DNA from: Gyrodactylus bullatarudis
Lineage: Eukaryota; Platyhelminthes; Monogenea; Gyrodactylidea; Gyrodactylidae
DNA length: 64,000 nt
NCBI GenBank assembly: GCA_012064415.1
Contig: SSNU01000204.1
Coordinates: forward strand, 62,001 to 126,000
Reading direction: 5' to 3'
In this document: positions 50,602 to 63,128 of the stretch, in pieces
Numbering within the stretch: position 1 is the first letter of the stretch
How the letters are laid out: each line of letters starts with the position of its first letter
Notes under the pieces: generated by a model
What the model was told of the DNA's origin: nothing
The model's database searches: none
Seen by the model: the letters and a program-made list of their open reading frames with translations, nothing else
Translations under genes and position numbers: made by a program

Positions 50602-53600
50602 ATGAATGAAAATTCAGTCTATACAAATCTGCTGTATGGCCAGAGCTTGAAGAATGACCAGGCATACCCGGCCTTCTTTCATCATAATCTCCAGTCAAGT
50701 AATCCGATAGATCTCTATCCAATGGAAGGATCATCAACATCCCTATTACACTACTCAAACAATGAAGATCCTAGACAAAGTGAAGAGGACAGATTTCTAT
50801 TGAAGTTCAATGCTAATAGCAGTTCTCCATTCGACAGTTATACTAACAATACAATGGGCCTACACCAAACATCGCCCATTTCATCAGTCGCCAACCGGAC
50901 TAGGGGAACATCATCCTCCGATTCTGAAGGCATCGACGAAAGACCTAAGGAGGTAAGTTTCCCTTTTTTCGTCCTCCCCCCTATGAAGCATTAAATATGA
51001 GAAATACGTTTTCTTTCGTCTGTATAGAAATTCACAAATGGCGTGCCAAATTATTTAATTCAAAGTTATCTAAATTCAACCAGCCAGTCCCTAAATTATG
51101 ACCCCCTAGTCTACGAGACACATTCGGAGACAATGCCAGTATTTGAATCTCATCATGGCCAGGTACAGAGTCGGGGAGACTTTTATCATCTCACACCAAC
51201 TTCTGATTGTTCAAGAGAACAAGTATTGGGAAAAAAGTCTCAAGTATTCCCCCATAAATATCCAGGTTATGGTTATGGGCCATGTCAGACCATCTATTTC
51301 CCTGCAAGTACAATGAATACAATTAATGATAGGGAAGCTATACTCAAAGAAGAGGAACCAGAGGAAACAGGTACCCTGCTTCCAGGTCAGATTAATCAGT
51401 CTTTCATGTCGGATGAAGCCTTCTCCTCTTCTCGGCCGTCCTCAGACTCTTACGATGAGCTGGAAGCTGAAAAGAAGTCTCTCAATAATGTGAATAGCTC
51501 AGAGAAATTCGAGGATAAATTCATCAATCCAACCAGCGAGACGAACCTCTTGGCTGGCGGCTACAAGTGCAAAGTCTGTCATTATGTGAGTTTTTTTTGC
51601 TTTTTCCCATTACTAAATGAATTATCGTTCTATTAAGGATAGAAAAAATTCAAAGAATAGTCTCTAAACTTTGATAAAATATACAAGAATTTAGTTTTCT
51701 TCTACTTATTAGTAGATAGGCTCGGATCCAATTCACATTCATAAAAGAGAAATGGAACTCTGGTTAGAATCTCTTCATATTTATTATAATTAATAATTTT
51801 GAGTCTGTATTTTTTCCTCTTATCGTCTCTAAAGGCTTAATTAATAAAGGTCTGTGAGAAAAACATACGACTTTTATTTTAAAATTTTCTTTCTAATAAG
51901 TAATAGCTGTCTAGCCTTCATCATTAGATTTTTTAGAATTTCCGATTTTTAGCTTGAGTCAATAAACATCTAATCCAGTTCCTTGAGAAGATTCTAATAG
52001 ACTTGGATGAAATTATCCAAAATTAATTAAAAATCGCCCATTGACATGATAAATTTAATCTTCAAGCATTTTAATAATATCTCACCAAATTCCTCTTCAA
52101 AATACCTTTTTATGCTTCTGATAAACAAAATTGTAAAAAATTCTCAAATTAAAAATAAGAGAAATTTCATTTTTTCAACTATTGTAAAAGCAATCTTAAT
52201 GGGATTTAAGTTATTTTTGCAACTTTTTTGTAAGAAACAATGTGAGTTCAAGTTAAACTTATGAAAATTCGTGTATTTAATACATTGAAAAATGGTTTTA
52301 ATTTGAAAATTTTCACAATTTTGTTTATCTTTTTCCATAAGCATAGAAAAGGTATAGAACATAATTTCTTGACCAAATTTTTGATTTAGACATGATAGAA
52401 TGTGACTCTAATAGAACGAAATATATTTCAAGTTCCTAGTAGTCAGATCTTTTTCTGCTGTTGCGAATGCCTAAAAATGAAATTTCAGCTCTATTATCTA
52501 ACCATCTAAGAAATTATTTTTTTCCCAATAATTTGAACAAAACCCTCATACTATCGAATAACTTGTTCATGACTATTGTACGGCTCTCAACTAAAATTAC
52601 GAATACATTTCTTCTTTAATTTCGAAAAATAAGTTGAACTCTCTTCATTTTATTGATTGAAGCCAGTTATTTGTTTATTTATCCTGAACAATCCCAAGTC
52701 TGGTCTATACTAATGGTGTACATGCTCGAAACCTGATGCAATTCTGATACCTGTTAAAATAATTACGACTAAACATATACACACATCTCTTGACTGAGAG
52801 AGTGTGCTTCTATCTGCTGTATAGATAGATAGGGGTGGTGTGCAATTTCATTCTTATAGCTCTCCTCCTAGGCAGATAATTAATTTATCACACTTCATCA
52901 ATCATTACGGGTACTGGTGATAGTGCCTAGTACATTATTATTATTCTATGACAAAATCAAGGACTATGCAACTAATTAAGACTGTGTGACATTACCGCTA
53001 TTTAATCCAAAGTTCTCACTCCCTGTATGTAGAATAGAAATGAGGGTTTTTCCTATACTATATATATATTCTACATATTCTTGTACGAATGTATGTATAC
53101 GTAGTCTATATTGTATAAGAAATTACGCATTTACATCATCCCACAAATAATAATAGGTGGGTAATTATTATTATTATTAGTAGTAGTATTGTGCAATATA
53201 TATATGCTCTAATGAATGAGATAGCAAACTTTTTATATTCCCAAGCATTGTAGGGAGTTGTTCATTGTAAACAGACTTTGATCTTGTGTAATTCTGTCTT
53301 GAATGCAATAAAATCAAGAAGAGAAATTGTTTATAATAAAAATACACGGGATAAAATCATTATTATTATTGGATGGATGGATGGATGGATGGGGAGGGGT
53401 ATCAGAATGTTGATGAGGAGGAAAGTACGCTTCAGCTGACCTATATTTAATAATACTGATACAACAGTGGGACAATGAAAGTTTATTTATGCATTACCTA
53501 CGTATTGTATACATATTACATATTCAGTTACGTTCATATCATCTAGAGGGGTGAAATTAAATTGGATAAAAACTAAACAGGTGATGTAATTTGTTTATAA

Positions 53601-56600
53601 AAATGCATGTTATCCATTGCCCCCCTAACACACACACACTACTGTACACCTTATGAGTGTAATAATAATGGATAGCGTAAAATTGTGATCTGTAATTAAA
53701 GCCATCTTGAGAGAGGATTGATTAGCCCCCTTTTGTGGATGTCAATCAAATTTGTGTCTCGTGAAATGTGAAAACTGTCACATTCTCATTCATTGAGAGA
53801 TGCCATAAAACTAATACACACGCAATATATAATCAAATAGTAATACAATCTGAAATGCAATGGCTGAGAGACTTTGAAGTGAAAAATTCTGCTTGCAGTC
53901 TTAAATAGACGTGTTATAGGATAAAGGTTTTTAAACGAAAAGTTGTACTCTAATTCATTGAAAAGCAGTATGAAAATAAATTTATGCTTTTAAACGTAGA
54001 TATTACAGATCTCACAAATTTCATTCAACTATTGAATGAATTTTTGCCTCGTAATTTTAAATTCGTATCCAATATTATCTGATGTATGAACTCATGTATT
54101 TTCTATATTTCTACAAATATAAGTGTTTTGTCTAACAAAAACCTCTAGTCTTGAAAGGCAACATTTCAATTGTGGGTAGTTTATCTTCTAAGCTCTACTA
54201 TTTCCAAATAAAGAAATGTTTAGATAAGTTGTATAACTTAAAATAACTAATCATGGTCAATCAATTGAGTCAATCGACCGAGTTATTCATGTAATCTCAA
54301 CTTTTGTTGTTATTTGACTCAATTTTTCATCGGATTTGAGAACTTTTGAAATGAAGCCCACTTTTACCATGTGAAGGAAAAAAATCCACTATATGCTTAT
54401 TCATTTTGAGTTAGCGAAGAATTCTCATCATTCGGAACTTACAGGTGAACTTTTTATGATTACAAATTGAAAGAATGATGTTTGAAAGGATCACGATACA
54501 AATAAAAGAATTGAAAAGTTTCTTCATCAAATTCGAATTCTCGATGAACAATTGAGACTTTCTTAACCCTCGCCCTGGAAATGGGATCCCTGTGGATTGA
54601 TTTTCCTATGTCATTTTTGTCATTTCCAGGGCGAGGGTTAAGCATTAATTTCTCTAGTGAAATCACCCACCCCTGGTCCTGAAAGGGTTAGATTGGAAAA
54701 ACATTCTGTGTATTCATTCCTATTAACAGACCCCTTTTTCTCAGAACTAGCAAGATTTATAAGTCTTCTTTACTTTAGAATCCCTATTGAGCAAAATTAT
54801 ATAAAAACCAAAGTCGTTCTGGAAATAGTCTTCGCATAACCTCGCTATTAAAATAAAACAATTAGAACAATTCAAAGAGATAACAATTCTTACCTTGTGT
54901 AATGTCTCTTTGAATAAACCTTGACTTTTTCCAAGATGCTCAATAAGCTAAATAGGGAAGAGAGATGTTACTCTCATGATAAAAAAGTATTTATCATCTT
55001 TTGAATCTTTTAATATGAAATGACTGACTTGTCTTTTTTTAATTCGGTAATTTAACTTTAAGTTGAGGTTAAATAAAGCTTTGGTCATGTAGATAACTTT
55101 GTAATAGATGCAAACGTGTTCCATACAGATGTTTCAGTGAAACGACGATTGAAAATATTTTCATCACAATTCTCTGTTTTGGAGCAGCTCCAAATAACTG
55201 ACGTAGATTCTATTCAGAGATAATATAATAATTTTGGTTTTACTTTTTTCCATATTAAATTTCTATCAAAATAAGAATGCCGTGTCTTTTAGAAAAGACG
55301 AAGAAATCTTCTAGACCATCTTGTATTATTAATAGGACTAGAAATATTGTATATATTTGTATATAAAAACTTCTCAAAATGTGTATTTAAAATTTTAAAA
55401 TTGTGTATTCTTATATAAGAAAATTTTCTATAATTTTTCACTTAGTTCAAACATAATTTGGGTATTACATATAATATCTATAGAATTTGTTAGGAGTTTA
55501 ATTTTTTTAACACTTGTTCCGGAAAAGATGAATATTTCATATTCGGTAAATGGGGTTGTTTACAACTCCAGTAAGTAACCAGTCAAAAATACGTAAAATA
55601 AGCATTTATTGAAGCAATTTTGACAAATAACAAGTTGATGTTGTTTACAAGGAAAAATGTCACACTTTGCACACTTCTTGTAGCCACTCTTGTCTTCTTT
55701 TCTTGGAAATATGCCGCATCGTTTTTTTCCCAGAACCACTTTTGGAATTTTGGCCATTGCTTGAGACTCGACTATGATTTCTTCTAAAATTCTTGAATCT
55801 TTTCTTTTTCTCGATGATTCGTGGAGCAAGCTTTGAGACAATTCTTTGAGGAATATTCTCCTGGATTTTTTGCCATTGTTCTCCAGGAATATAGGATTTT
55901 TCAAGCAATACAGAACATAGGCGTTGTAGGCTGCTATGTCCAACATATTCCAGAAGACTGTTAGTGTCCACCTCCTACAGGCTCTTTTACAGCTATAGTT
56001 TCTGATCAGTTGATCAAGTGTATCCACACCAGCTTTTGTCGAATTGTAGTATGTAACGATCTCCGGTTTATCTTGATCATCTTCAGTTGTTTCGTGTAAA
56101 CTAGATAGTAGTAAGACAGGCTTATTTTTTTTGGCTCCGTACCTAAGCAGGATGTTATGATTTTGAAATAGATACTCTTTTGAGTTTTGTTCAATTTTCT
56201 TATTGTTGAACGCTTTAGGTAGAAACTTTCGGTTTTGACGACAAGTTCCAACTATCGATGTTTTGTGATTCTTCAGGAAATCGGATAGCTCGATCGATGT
56301 AAAAAAATTATCACATATTACTGTTCTACCTTTATTTAGATAAGGGTGAATAAGCTGTTTCACAACATTTGTACCTTGGTTTTTTTCTATCTGCAGCTCT
56401 TTACCAATATAAATATCCGCATTTACCAAGTATGAGTTTTTTGAATCACATCCTGCCCAAATTTTTATACCATACTTGCCAGGCTTTGTTGGTATATATA
56501 CTTTGAAAGGGAATCTTCCTTTGAAAGCTACAAGTTGTTCATCAATGGTTATTTGATCAGATGGCTCTTAACACTTTTGACAGTTTTCTATGAATTTTTG

Positions 56601-58536
56601 AAACAAGTTTCTGATTGGTGATAGTTTATCCCTGTGATTATCGGATGATCTCTCTCGTTCAACCTTATTATCCAATCGAATGAATTTCTTTATGACTGAA
56701 AATCTGGAATAGGTCATATATTTGTTCAAGTTCAAATTGGAAAATTCTTCAGACCAGAGTTCCTCGAGTTACATGTTTTTTTGTTTCGAAACGCCAAAGT
56801 GTAGGCAAATTCCGATCCAAGTTGAAATTTCTCTTGAGTAATTGGACGGGACTTACAATCCTTAAATTTCATGTACAAATTCGAATAATTTTGTATATCT
56901 TCTATCATGGATTTATCAATCAGGCACGAGAAAAATTCTGATTTCAAAAATTGACTTTGTGAAAATGATTTGAGTCCTAGTTTAGCAGTAAAGATGTTTC
57001 TTGCAGGAACTTTATGTGAGGATGTTTTGCGCTTAGTATAAATGTAATTTCCACATTTTGATTTTAGATCCTCTGAATCATTGATATTTACTTCAAGTTC
57101 ATCTGTAGAAGAAATATCATCAATGATATGGTCTTCTTCCTCTGTTGAAATATCTGATAAGTCAGAATCCCTATATATTTCCGATACGAGTTTTTTAGAG
57201 AGAGAGCTATGAGAAACGTCCTTATTCATGGTGTGTAAGTGAAATAATGATAAAATATTCTTCTTATAAAGCTTGTTTAGTTAGAAAATATCATTGGAGG
57301 TGCTAGCAACCCCATTTGCCATACGCAGTGAATTTTCTTACATCATATGTAATATGTTGTTATTGATGAAACTTTTAGTATATTTGTTTTTATAACCCTA
57401 TAGTAACATGAACAATCCTAGAATAGATAAAAGAGCAGGAGAAAAATCTGAAAATATCGTAAGTTTATTTTTCATGAAAGCCTGTTGGGGGTGTATACAG
57501 CCCCATTTCCGGAACAAGTGTTAAAGTTGAGTCTATTTTACATAAAATTTTAAATTTTTCCCTTAAAAACAGTTCAGGTAGACAATAATAGAATTAATCT
57601 TTGAATAATATTTCTAAATTTTTAAACAGATACGGTTTTTTACAAAAAAGTAGTTTGAATTTGCTGAATTTCATTCAATTTTTCACTTTTTTTAAATTAA
57701 AAATTTGGATATTTCCGATGTAATTTACATCATGTAAAAATATGTGCTAAAACATGGTTTTTGAAAGGAAATTTCTACTTTTTAGAAGCAACTGAGCCGA
57801 AAATCGCTGTAAAATGTACATTTGTTGCTCTAATTATTAATATTTTATTATAAACAAATATAATATTTATGAAGTTACTTACAAGTAGAGACGTTATAAA
57901 TAATATATTGTTATTTATTGTAGATTTGCTATTCTAAAGAGGACCTGAGTCGACATAATGCTTCTCAACATTCAGTTGATGTCCGTCAGAATACCTGTGA
58001 TCAATGTGGCCGTGGATTCGTCACCACAGCTCATTTAACCCAACATATGCGAATACATCAAGGCGTCCGTCCCTTCCCATGCAGATATTGTGAACGACGT
58101 TTCACCCAACTATGCCATGTACAGCAACATGAAAGAATTCATACAGGAGAGAAGCCATACAAGTGTCGATTTTGTCCAAAATCCTTTACCCAAATGTCGA
58201 ATTTGCAGTCACACCAAAGGCAACACTTGAAGGATAAGTCAATCAAGTGCGATCATTGCATGCTATGCTTTGAGACCAATGCAGAGTTGTCAACTCACAT
58301 CGAGGCTAGACATTCAGGCCATAAATATTCAAAGGTAATTCACCTTTTTTGGATCTTTAACACGATGAATTCTGAAAAGTTTTGACATGAGAAGAAATTA
58401 AATTCCCCTATTTTTTCAGATAATAATTTGTCCAATATGCAGCAAATCCTACTTTTCACTATCCTATCTAAAGAAGCATTTACAAAGGCACAAGGAGAAG
58501 AATTCCAGAGAGCAAACTACCCAAAACTCAACATGA
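50602..58536 (+). CDS. C2H2 zinc-finger transcription factor, LIN-29/Rotund/Squeeze type
   Basis: Exons 50602-50952, 51028-51585, 57924-58334, 58420-58536 give 478 residues. The first ~300 are Ser/Asn/Tyr-rich and disordered (activation/repression region). Six C2H2 fingers follow: YKCKVCHYICYSKEDLSRH (split by the 6.3 kb intron), NTCDQCGRGFVTTAHLTQH, FPCRYCERRFTQLCHVQQH, YKCRFCPKSFTQMSNLQSH, IKCDHCMLCFETNAELSTH and IICPICSKSYFSLSYLKKH, with linkers HTGEKPYKC and HQGVRPFPC. The FTQLxHVQQH/FTQMSNLQSHQRQH pair and the isolated last finger fit the LIN-29/Rotund/Squeeze/ZNF362 group, which controls late developmental timing, appendage or neuron identity. ATG 50602 has no rival. Finger 1 is degenerate in the hydrophobic core (ICYS instead of F). 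The large intron hosts a piggyBac element. Confidence 0.9.
53371..53392 (+). repeat. (GGAT)n microsatellite
   Basis: Five and a half GGAT units in the large intron of the zinc-finger gene; ATT-type runs sit nearby (about 53165-53180). Confidence 0.9.
54562..54642. mobile_element. Short perfect fold-back element, copy 2
   Basis: 22 bp perfect inverted ends at 54562-54583 and 54621-54642 (CTTAACCCTCGCCCTGGAAA...). Shares TTAACCCTCGCYCTGGA with 45151-45262. 81 bp, loop of about 37 bp. Confidence 0.8.
55507..57524 (-). mobile_element. piggyBac-family transposon, complete ends
   Basis: Flanked by TTAA on both sides (55507-55510 and 57521-57524), the target site duplicated by piggyBac elements. 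The 15 bp terminal inverted repeats are perfect: CACTTGTTCCGGAAA at 55511-55525 and its reverse complement at 57506-57520. Three subterminal copies of an 18 bp imperfect palindrome of the form GGGGYTG..CACCYCC or close to it lie at 55552-55569, 57296-57313 and 57487-57504. Size about 2.0 kb. It sits in the 6.3 kb intron of the zinc-finger gene, antisense to it. Confidence 0.95.
55560..57229 (-). pseudogene. piggyBac transposase, broken by a frame change and a stop
   Basis: Cut-and-paste transposase. From ATG 57229 the frame runs through the acidic N-terminal region to about 56760, where the coding frame changes within 56750-56790 next to an A7 run. The new frame runs to an in-frame TAA at 56568-56570, and then the same frame continues (ITIDEQLVAFKGRF, YIPTKPGKYGIKIW) to the stop at 55560. 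The three catalytic Asp are intact: GCDSKNSY (56445-56447), ICDNFFTS (56310-56312) and AGVDTLDQL (56022-56024). A C-terminal cysteine-rich zinc domain (CAKCDIFPCKQ...CQNCF) is present. Two lesions only, so loss of activity is recent, or one or both are assembly errors. Confidence 0.92.
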
Positions 58537-58592
58537 AATCTTCTCAGAGAGATTGAGCAAATTTATTAGAATATTTATAACTTTACACAGAT

Positions 58593-58978
58593 TCAGCCTG
58601 AAGAATGTGCTATTATGTCAGTATCATCTGATTTTATCTTGTTAATATAATCTTTTAGTCTTAAATTGGTTAATTTTTCTTTCTCTAATTGACTTAAGCT
58701 GAAAAGATCGATTTGAGCTTCAATGAGACACAAATTCTCTCTTGAATTAGAATTAAATTAATCCAAACATACAGATAAGATTGTTTAAGCTCAAGCTCCG
58801 AAATTTCTTCTTGAATTTTTTGATTGATATTTTTCTGTTTATTAAGTAGACTTGCGTAATAAAAAGATTCTTCATTAATCCGATGATATTCAATCTTAAG
58901 CCTATTGAAAAAGTCACTTACAAGCTTATCTAAAAACTCAAAAAGAAGAGTATCTTCGGTGTCGTTTTCCTCCAACAT
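58593..58978 (-). CDS. Small coiled-coil protein of unknown family
   Basis: Exons 58773-58978 and 58593-58740 separated by a 32 nt intron (GTATGT...TTCAAG); product 117 residues. Splicing turns an otherwise drifting frame into YLENLCLIEAQIDLFSLSQL, with heptad-like Leu/Ile spacing and LEKEKLTNLRLKDYINKIKS near the end. Almost all helix, no Cys/His domain, no signal peptide. Size and composition would suit a small subunit of a coiled-coil complex (kinetochore, BLOC or augmin type), but nothing identifies it. The gene converges on the zinc-finger gene with only 56 bp between stops. Confidence 0.65.
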
Positions 58979-61909
58979 TTATCACAAGAATGATTGAGTG
59001 AAATTCTAAGAATAATATGAGATTGAAAAAATTAAGAATTTGATTCAAATTCGATCATAATATTTGTATGAATATAAACGATGAATAATTGTTTGAGTAT
59101 TTGTTTAAAATTACTCTAAAAACTGTGTTAATTTCAAAAATATTTTCGGACTATTCATATAAAATATCATGTGAATTATAAACGAATCAGTTAGATAGCA
59201 TTTATCAGATTGATCAAATGTCTGAAAATTTCGATTTTAAAGTGGATAATTTATACGGCTGGAACAATAATGAGGAATTAAAATTTTCATGTGAGTTTTT
59301 TTCCATTTTGCAATCTGCTTATTTAAAAATTACTCTTCTATATGCTGGTTTTTTGACAAATTCTTTCGATGTGCCCTTTGGTCTACCTCATCTTACAGAA
59401 TTTTATCAAATCTATTTCTCCCAAATTGGCATTTTATTTATTTCTCTCATAAAATTTCGCATTCATAGACAGATTATTCTCGATAATTAACCCAATGATT
59501 ACTTTGCCTCATCAAAAATTAAATAATTGCCCAACTTATGGGTATTTTAAAATTATCTAAAAATTCCTGTATTGAGCCTGAATGTAGAAAAATGATTCAA
59601 TAAATATGAACAGTACAGTAGTAGAACGTAAATTACCCGGAATATTCAGTCTTGAAGTATCTTTTTTTCCTGCTTACTCTAGAGATATCATTGATGATAC
59701 GATATTCTCCAAGACGATTGTGTACATTTTTTAATGTTTTTTATTATCCGACGGAATAGTTAGATGATTGAGAGAGTAAAAATTTCTCTCTTTTGTAAAT
59801 TCATTTTTTATTATATTGACCTAAAAAGGTCACACCACTTCTAAATCTATCTTTTCTACTTCTGTTCATCATCAATGCTTATTTTACACACTTATTCTCT
59901 CTTCTCTTCTTCTTATACTGTTTTTACATGTCGAGTGTTAAGAGAAGAAAAAGTAATGTCTACCAACTTTTTGCACCTTGCACATATTTCTCTGGAAATT
60001 TCTTGTCTTTCTTCTCTGCTGCTTGGCGAGCCAAAATTATTTTATAAACCATGGAGAAATGAAAATTTATATCTACATTTTTCTCGCTAGGAAAAACCGG
60101 GATTGTGATATACCAAAAATAAAATCAAATTTTACATGATAGCAGTAGTTTTTTAGTAATATTCTGATTATACATTGCATTTGGAAATGACTCATTTTCA
60201 AATACATCTATATGTATAATATACAATGTATATATATATCGGAGAGTAGTAAGCTATAGTACAAACTCTATGCATAGAAAGTATACATTCTTACACATGC
60301 ATATGAATGAAAATAGACGTTCATAAAATTTCATTGAAATTTCTATTACCACTAATAATACTACTGTGTAGTGAAAAAGGGGTAGTAGACATATACTACG
60401 ACTACTACAACTAAACAATATTAATGATATTATTATAATGAAATTAAGACTATGAATAATCAGATGTGTGTGTGTGTATTGTGAGTGTGGGACACGCTCA
60501 CTATTTTATTTGTAAAATAAATGTAAGAGGGAATGAATCGTTCTTTTTTTTGAATCAATATAATTTGGCGTACACATGAATGAATGGATGAGTTAGAGAG
60601 AGAGTGAGAGGGATTTATTGCGTAGATATTTATTCTTGTATGGTTGTTATGAGATTTTTGATGATGATGATTGAGAGACAGTATTTTTGTGTGTGTGTGT
60701 GTGTGCATGACTCATTATTATCAGCATTATTCAGAGAGAAAAAGAGTATCACATAAAATTATATAGAATATGTAGAAATATTTCCCAATGAATGAGGTGT
60801 GCAAATTATTTTTTCTCTATGAAATTTTTCATTAACATAACAGAAAAAATCACAGTTTTTTCATTGAGGTTTATGTTTTTTTTCTCTTCTCTCACCAAAT
60901 ACAGACAAAACAGGCATTTCCTGTACGAAATGTTAATTTTTATTCCAAATTTTTTCAATATCTTCCAACATTTTCCTTATAATGAATAACTAAACTATAG
61001 GTAAACATGTTATTCATCTGATTAATGCAAATAAAGCCTGCGATCAAATGTAAAAGATAACAAAACTGACAATTCACCAAGCAATATGAAATTCTCACCT
61101 TTGTTAAATGAAGTTCAAAGGTCTTTGAATTTTTCCAACAAAAAATATTAACTGATTTACCTGAACTTGGAAAAATCCTCAAGTAATTTTTTCCCAAACA
61201 ACTTTTCAGGGGATTTGCTAATTTGGATTTATAAAAGAAGATTTTCATAAATTAAATTCAATCATTTCGAGTAACCATCAGAATAATTCCCATCCGGAAA
61301 GTCATACAGATTGCTCAAAAACGAGATTTTTATTATTGTAGCAAATTTCATTCAAAATTTGATGGCAGAGATTTTATAATTGGAATTTTCAAATGATGTT
61401 TTGTAAATTAGAAAAAAATTCAGAACAGTATTTAATTCAAAAGGATTTTTTTCTCAAAATTTAATTCTCTAGGATCGTCAAGGATTGTGTGGACAAAACT
61501 TTAATGAAATATAATTATTTGAAACTTTTGAATGAAAACTAAAATTCTATAGTAAAAAGAGCACTCGCACAAATATGAAACAAATGTAGGTAGCAATAAA
61601 ATTTGGTTTCTGTGAATGTAAGAGATATCAAAATATTGATTTTCAACGTGTAATCTTGGAGTTATTTAAGATCTAGTAGTATCCTATAGTTTTTTTATTT
61701 CTCAGTCAATTTTCATAAAAAACATGCCATATTGAAGTACAGAAAATTTGCTACAATCGCTTGCCTGACCACTTTGAGCTTTGACCTATGAATGATGAAG
61801 TTTATTCAAAAAGAGAAAAAATTTAAAATCCAAAAGCAAAATTTTGTAAAAATTATTATAATCTTTGTTGAGAAATTTCGTTATGAAATATATACAGAGT
61901 ACCATCAAG
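58979..61909. other. Mostly non-coding; one possible first exon
   Basis: 59218-59291 may be a first exon: MSENFDFKVDNLYGWNNNEE followed by LKFS and a GTGAGT donor, but no acceptor partner was fixed. (TG)n tracts lie at about 60464-60478 and 60689-60705. The rest is AT-rich with no supported gene. Confidence 0.35.
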
Positions 61910-62255
61910 TTACACATCAAAATATCTACCATTTCTTTCTATACATTTCCGAGACCTTTCTAACAGACTATCTAAACCCCGTTGAGGGGTTTTTGGTCCA
62001 TGTTTAGTCAGTGGGAAATATCTAGTCTTTAATTGAAGATTTTGCCCTTGAGTAGGGATCTGAAAAAGTGATCATCTATATGGAGCAAGATCTGTACTGT
62101 AGGGAGGATGGTTCAGAACGTCGACGTTGCTCTCCCTGAAAAAATCTTTCATTAATCTTTAGATATGAGGTCGTGCCCTGTCCTGAAAGAATCTATGTCG
62201 AGCAAATTTTGGGTATTTTTTCACGGCTCTGATCCTTCTGGTATATTCATTTTTC
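61910..62255 (-). pseudogene. mariner transposase relic (3' part)
   Basis: On the minus strand the degenerate frame shows FFQDRARPHI, then a stop, RLMKDFFRESNVDV, LNHPPYSTDLAPY, a frame change, HFFRSLLKGKIF and finally RSRKCIERNGRYF before a stop at 61910. These match the conserved order of mariner transposases (H-x-DNARPH, HPPYSPDLAP-D, the C-terminal KCI-NGDYF). Several stops and shifts; inactive and old. Confidence 0.8.
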
Positions 62256-62281
62256 ATCTGTAATTACGATACGTGATAGGT

Positions 62282-62420
62282 AGGGCAACCAAATGCCTTT
62301 TTTGTCTTTTTTGTATGGATAAACTTGCCTTTTTTGTCTATTTTATAGAATATGCCTATTTTCGCCTTATCTTGTTTTTTCTGCCTCCAGCATATTTTTT
62401 AAGCCCTTGGCTACCAAATT
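62282..62420. repeat. Dispersed repeat terminus, possibly hAT-like
   Basis: AGGGCAACCAAATGCCTTTT followed by repeated TGCCTTTTTTGTCTA and ATGCCTATTTTCGCC units; the first 20 bp match 31049-31068 with one difference. Family assignment is a guess. Confidence 0.4.
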
Positions 62421-63002
62421 TATTGGGATTTTATTTGTTAATTGTATTTTAACGAATAAGTGAACTTGAGTTGACTAAGTGAAGGCATATTTTCAAAAGA
62501 TTAATCTGTAACACTTCGAAAAAAGCTAAGCGAAAAATTTCATTTAAGAGTGGAGGCTTGTGCTAACCAATCAGATTCGAGTGGATTTATGTGTGTGCAA
62601 AACACCTAGAGCAGCAGTAAGTACACCACCTCAGCTTGCATATACCTTAAATAATAATTCAAACTTATCACATTTACATGCAAAATTGGATACACTATAA
62701 ATACAAGGAAAAACGTTCAGGATTTCTTTGTTTATAAATTGTTTCAATGAATTAGTTTGATTAATGAGATTATCGGCAAGTTTCGACCCTGAATAAATTA
62801 TCGCTCCGATATCAATGTCTAATAATTCTGTTGTAGCTTTTGAACGGTAGAATTTTAGAAATTGTCAATGAGAAAACCGAATTCTTTGGAAAATTTTCTA
62901 TTTAAAAATGTATAATTGTTTGAAATGAATTTCTGCTGTTATTATTTATTTTTGATCTATGAAAAATTTGCTTAACACTTTGGAAACAACCTAATATTTT
63001 CA

Positions 63003-63128
63003 GTACCTATCTTCCAGTACATTTTCCCTCAAATATGTCAGATAGTGAAATAGTTGAAACTTATTCTGATGCTTTTGAAATTTCACCAAACTCTACCAGC
63101 CCTTCAAATTTTATTGCTACCTACTCAG
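63003..63128 (+). other. Probable coding exon of an unidentified gene
   Basis: After an acceptor-like AATATTTTCAG, an open frame gives MSDSEIVETYSDAFEISPNS followed by TSPSNFIATYSEADQ, acidic and Ser/Thr-rich with codon-like composition. The 3' border is not clear (no good GT donor), and no family is recognised. It may belong to a gene continuing past the window. Confidence 0.35.

Noticed and set aside
52046..52362. Overlapping ORFs at 52046-52264 (+) and 52144-52362 (-) in the zinc-finger gene's large intron
   Set aside because: Lys/Asn/Phe/Ile-rich shadows of AT-rich intron with no start context or homology.
60460..60708. His/Thr-rich ORF on the minus strand
   Set aside because: It is a translation of TG/CA microsatellites.
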